From CAYVFC01 sp964450715 (GTDB taxonomy: Bacteria > Myxococcota_A > Polyangia > Polyangiales > JAFGIB01): DNA of 43,194 bases. Under the pieces are notes generated by a model. That model was not told the DNA's origin and made no database searches. It saw only the letters and a program-made list of their open reading frames with translations. The DNA lies in contig CAYVFC010000065.1 in NCBI GenBank assembly GCA_964450715.1, positions 1 through 43,194 on the forward strand, in the 5' to 3' direction. Each line of letters begins with the position of its first letter. The stretch's first letter is position 1. The position numbers were made by a program, and so were the translations under genes. Below, piece by piece: positions 41,068-43,194 of the stretch.

Positions 41068-41958
41068 CTACATGCACATGTGCGTCAGCACCTCGACGCA
41101 GAGGCCGTCCTGGCAGCGCGCCGAGTCCGGCGGATCGCACCACCCGCAACAGCGATATTCGCTATCGCTCGCGCAAGGTTGCGGGCAGACGTCGGGTCGG
41201 CAGTCCGCGGGACAATCGGCGGCGATGGATACGATACAGGGATCGCTCTCCAGGCGAAGCGCGTAGAGGCTTTCCGCCCAGCCGCAACCCTCGTGGTATC
41301 CGCAGCCGCAGACCTTGACCCCTACGCAGTCGGCGTCGCTCTGGCAGCCGCGTTCGCAATCCAGACACTCGCCGGTCCAGCACCATCCGTCCGTTGCCGG
41401 AAAGGTGTCCGGAGCGCAGTCGGGGGGCATGGCGTCGCAGGCTATTGGACCTATCCGCTCAGGACACTCCGTGACGTACGGTTCGACGATCTCGCAGCGC
41501 GGTCCGCATCCGCTCGGATGAAAACAACAATCGGCATCGTAACAGGTATCGCCGCAGAATCCTGCGATACATTCCGGCACGCAGCCGCAACAGGGGGAGT
41601 AATCCGGCTCGTCCCATCCCCCGCAGTCCCGGTTGTTCGCGCACTCGGCGCCGATCCCGGCGCCGCCGAATCCCCCGATACCGGCGCCGCCTTCACCCCC
41701 GCGGCCGGCTCCGCCCTGCCCGCCGGAACCGGCGCCGGCTTCTCCGCTATCTCCACCTTCGCCGGCGACCGAAAAACCGCCGCCCTCCCCGGCCCCTTCT
41801 CCGGCAATAGAACCCGCGTTGCCGCCGGATCCGTCGTCGGAACGCGAATGCGTTAACGCGCAAGCGAAAGTGTACATCAGGCAGAAAAGCGCCGCCGCTA
41901 TCGCGGGCAGCACCATCGCTTGCAGATAATTACCGTCTCGCATAGCTATCCTTATCAT
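41068..41958 (-). CDS. Cys-rich exported protein with Gly-rich spacer
   Basis: 296 residues from ATG at MIRIAMRDGNYL; the open frame extends to 42258, but the extension looks unlike coding sequence of this region and hides the signal. Membrane segment VLPAIAAALFCLMYTFACAL acts as signal or anchor. Residues 50-95 are a Gly/Ala/Glu spacer (GGQGGAGRGGEGG). The rest has about 40 Cys in short modules such as CANNRDCGGW, CCGCVPECIAGFCGDTC and GCQSDADCVGVKVCGCG, like small disulfide-rich animal-type or Dickkopf-N-like repeats. Probably an extracellular or surface protein; no enzyme motif seen. The start and the exact lipid site are uncertain. Confidence 0.65.
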   Translation of the reverse strand: MIRIAMRDGNYLQAMVLPAIAAALFCLMYTFACALTHSRSDDGSGGNAGSIAGEGAGEGGGFSVAGEGGDSGEAGAGSGGQGGAGRGGEGGAGIGGFGGAGIGAECANNRDCGGWDEPDYSPCCGCVPECIAGFCGDTCYDADCCFHPSGCGPRCEIVEPYVTECPERIGPIACDAMPPDCAPDTFPATDGWCWTGECLDCERGCQSDADCVGVKVCGCGYHEGCGWAESLYALRLESDPCIVSIAADCPADCRPDVCPQPCASDSEYRCCGWCDPPDSARCQDGLCVEVLTHMCM

Positions 41959-42326
41959 ACCGGCCCGTATCCCTTTCTCGTTGCTTCCTTCACTACCCCG
42001 CGCAGTCATCTCGGTCGGATCGGGGAAGGCTCTCGCGTATCCGCCGTCGGTCGCACCGTCATCGACCATACCGCCGTCGTTCATTTCATCCCTAGAAACA
42101 GAGCAACTTCCGTGCCCGAAAAGGCCGCGACAAACGGGCATTATCACCCCGCAGCGCTGGCATTCTTGCCCAAAACGGCGCGAACTGGCCACCGACCATG
42201 ACAGACATGTCACCCTCCGGTGTTTCCTTGTCTCGACACCCGCATTGGGGACAGACACCAGGTCGGTAGATCCGTGTCGATTTGAGGACGATAGGAGTAT
42301 TTTCGGGCTATCCTCCAGGCAGGGGT
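41959..42326. other. Intergenic region with possible REP-transposase motif
   Basis: 368 bases upstream of both neighbours if the starts are right. GGTGTTTCCTTGTC (42218-42231) can pair loosely with GGGGACAGACACC (42247-42259). The latter string is a common tag of REP or IS200-type elements in other genomes (from memory). No gene is clearly supported, although the frame of the Cys-rich protein is open through it. Confidence 0.35.
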
Positions 42327-43194
42327 ATGGATTCGAAGACGCAAGAGCTTCTTAGGGCGCTCAAGAGTCCGGGGCGAGACGCGGTAGCGCTCGAGACCAT
42401 CGAGGGCCTGCTGGAAGGAGGGCGCGCTGCGCTGGTCAACGCCGATGATTCGAAGATACTGCTCGAGCTCAGCGAGCTGCTGGAGACCTGGGCCGAGGAT
42501 GCGTCGGACGAGCTGGCGGCCCGCGCGCTTTTGCCCGCTGCCGAGCTGGCCCGCGACGGGGGCGACAAGGCGGGCGCAGCCGAGGTCTATCGCGGCCTGG
42601 GTGAGCTCCGCGTTGAGAGCCTGGGCGACCTGGACGGCGCCATCGACGCCTTCGAGTCCGCGATCCAGACATCGGCCTCGGTCGAGGTCATCGGACGGCT
42701 CATCGATCTATACACCTTGCGCGGCGGCGAGGAGGATGCGGAAAAAGCGGCTTCCTGGGAAGCGCGGCGGCGGTCGCTCGCTAGCGTGCTGGTGCGGGAA
42801 GACACGCGATGGGCCACGGCGCGTGCCGAGCTGGCGCGAGCCGAAGCCGAAGCCGAAGTGACCGCGGCTCGGGCCGACGCCGCCGTCGAGGCTGAGGCCC
42901 GTGCGCAAGCCGAGGCCGAGGCATCGCGAGCCGTGCTGGAGGCAGAAGCGGCCAAGGCCGATTTGCAGGCCGAATCCGCCGCGCGCGCACAGGCCGAGGC
43001 TGAGGTCGCGCGCGCGGTGCAGGAACGCGAAGAGGTCGAACGCGCGGTTGCCGCGGCCGAGGAACTGGCGGAGATGCGAGCGGAAGCAGACGCCGCAGCG
43101 GCGCGGGCGGAAGCCGCGGCGGAAGCCGAGGCACGGGCACAGGCCGAGGCCGAGGCATCGCGGGCGACCCTGGAGGCGGAGGCGGCAAAAGCCG
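42327..43194 (+). CDS. Ala/Glu-rich coiled-coil protein, 3' end cut by window
   Basis: Starts at ATG giving MDSKTQELLRALKSPGRD and stays open to the last base (289 complete codons). Residues 1-150 are helical with TPR-like pieces (AALVNADDSKILLELSELLE, AGAAEVYRGLGELRV, GAIDAFESAIQT). From about 155 it is an almost pure Ala/Glu/Arg coiled coil. A 22-codon block beginning E-A-R-A-Q-A-E-A-E-A-S-R recurs 78 codons (234 bases) later (42894 and 43128), so the coil is built from long repeats. No signal or membrane segment in the visible part. Such rods serve as scaffolds in polarity or motility systems of myxobacteria, but the function here is unknown. Confidence 0.75.
   Translation, partial: MDSKTQELLRALKSPGRDAVALETIEGLLEGGRAALVNADDSKILLELSELLETWAEDASDELAARALLPAAELARDGGDKAGAAEVYRGLGELRVESLGDLDGAIDAFESAIQTSASVEVIGRLIDLYTLRGGEEDAEKAASWEARRRSLASVLVREDTRWATARAELARAEAEAEVTAARADAAVEAEARAQAEAEASRAVLEAEAAKADLQAESAARAQAEAEVARAVQEREEVERAVAAAEELAEMRAEADAAAARAEAAAEAEARAQAEAEASRATLEAEAAKA

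Noticed and set aside
41959..42258. 100-residue N-terminal extension of the Cys-rich protein
   Set aside because: It would place the signal segment at residue 115 and includes a string typical of REP/IS elements; a downstream ATG gives a normal exported protein.
1..43194. tRNA, rRNA and CRISPR arrays
   Set aside because: I read the gaps between genes on both strands and saw no tRNA-like cloverleaf, rRNA segment, or regularly spaced repeat-spacer series.

Overview
The window is GC-rich, densely coded bacterial DNA. Several traits point to a myxobacterium-like or deltaproteobacterium-like lineage (Myxococcota or relatives): many exported lipoproteins in which the lipidated Cys is followed by a long Gly/Ala-rich spacer, a eukaryote-type Ser/Thr kinase, Cys-rich surface proteins, and an anaerobic Ni-CO dehydrogenase cluster. 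This placement is an inference from gene content; no rRNA or other taxonomic marker is present. I see no tRNA, rRNA, CRISPR array or intact transposase gene.

Layout. 1-4.1 kb (minus strand): a double-hotdog thioesterase, a penicillin-acylase-family hydrolase and a TerB-like protein. 4.4-7.5 kb: a large beta-propeller lipoprotein. 7.6-11.4 kb (minus): a DEXH helicase with C-terminal Cys cluster and a partner exonuclease, matching the MrfA/MrfB (YprA/YprB) DNA-repair pair. 11.6-16.9 kb (plus): a zinc-uptake operon with a His/Cys-rich exported protein, an outer-membrane barrel, ZnuA, a His-rich lipoprotein, ZnuC and ZnuB. 16.9-19.7 kb: a MarR regulator with a palindromic operator, leuC, leuD and a small Cys protein. 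20-23.4 kb: two tandem pectinacetylesterase/Notum-like lipoproteins. 23.4-25.6 kb: a PHP phosphoesterase, then a receiver protein and a Ser/Thr kinase on the minus strand.

25.8-32.3 kb (minus) looks like one six-gene operon: an SLC13-type permease with TrkA-C domains, two cytidylate-kinase-like proteins with BON-like tails, a response regulator, a membrane histidine kinase and a Kazal-domain lipoprotein. 32.6-36.4 kb (plus): cooS, a CooF-type ferredoxin and an FAD/NAD oxidoreductase, which together could pass electrons from CO to NAD. Then come a SpoU methyltransferase, a 55-residue membrane peptide overlapping apbE, and, convergent, a lipoprotein fusing four CXXCH heme sites to a CrtI-like FAD domain. 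The window ends with a Cys-rich exported protein and a cut-off Ala/Glu coiled-coil gene.

Repeats are informative. An approximately 195-bp element with 22-bp terminal inverted repeats lies at 40803-40998, and the end of a second copy is cut by the left edge (1-52). A 69-bp palindromic REP-like element sits inside the 5' end of znuA without breaking its frame. A G/C-rich hairpin repeat occurs after the beta-propeller gene and after znuB. The best candidates for undescribed biology are the tetraheme/CrtI flavoprotein with its ApbE locus, the SLC13/kinase-like/two-component operon, and the His-rich accessory proteins of the zinc operon.
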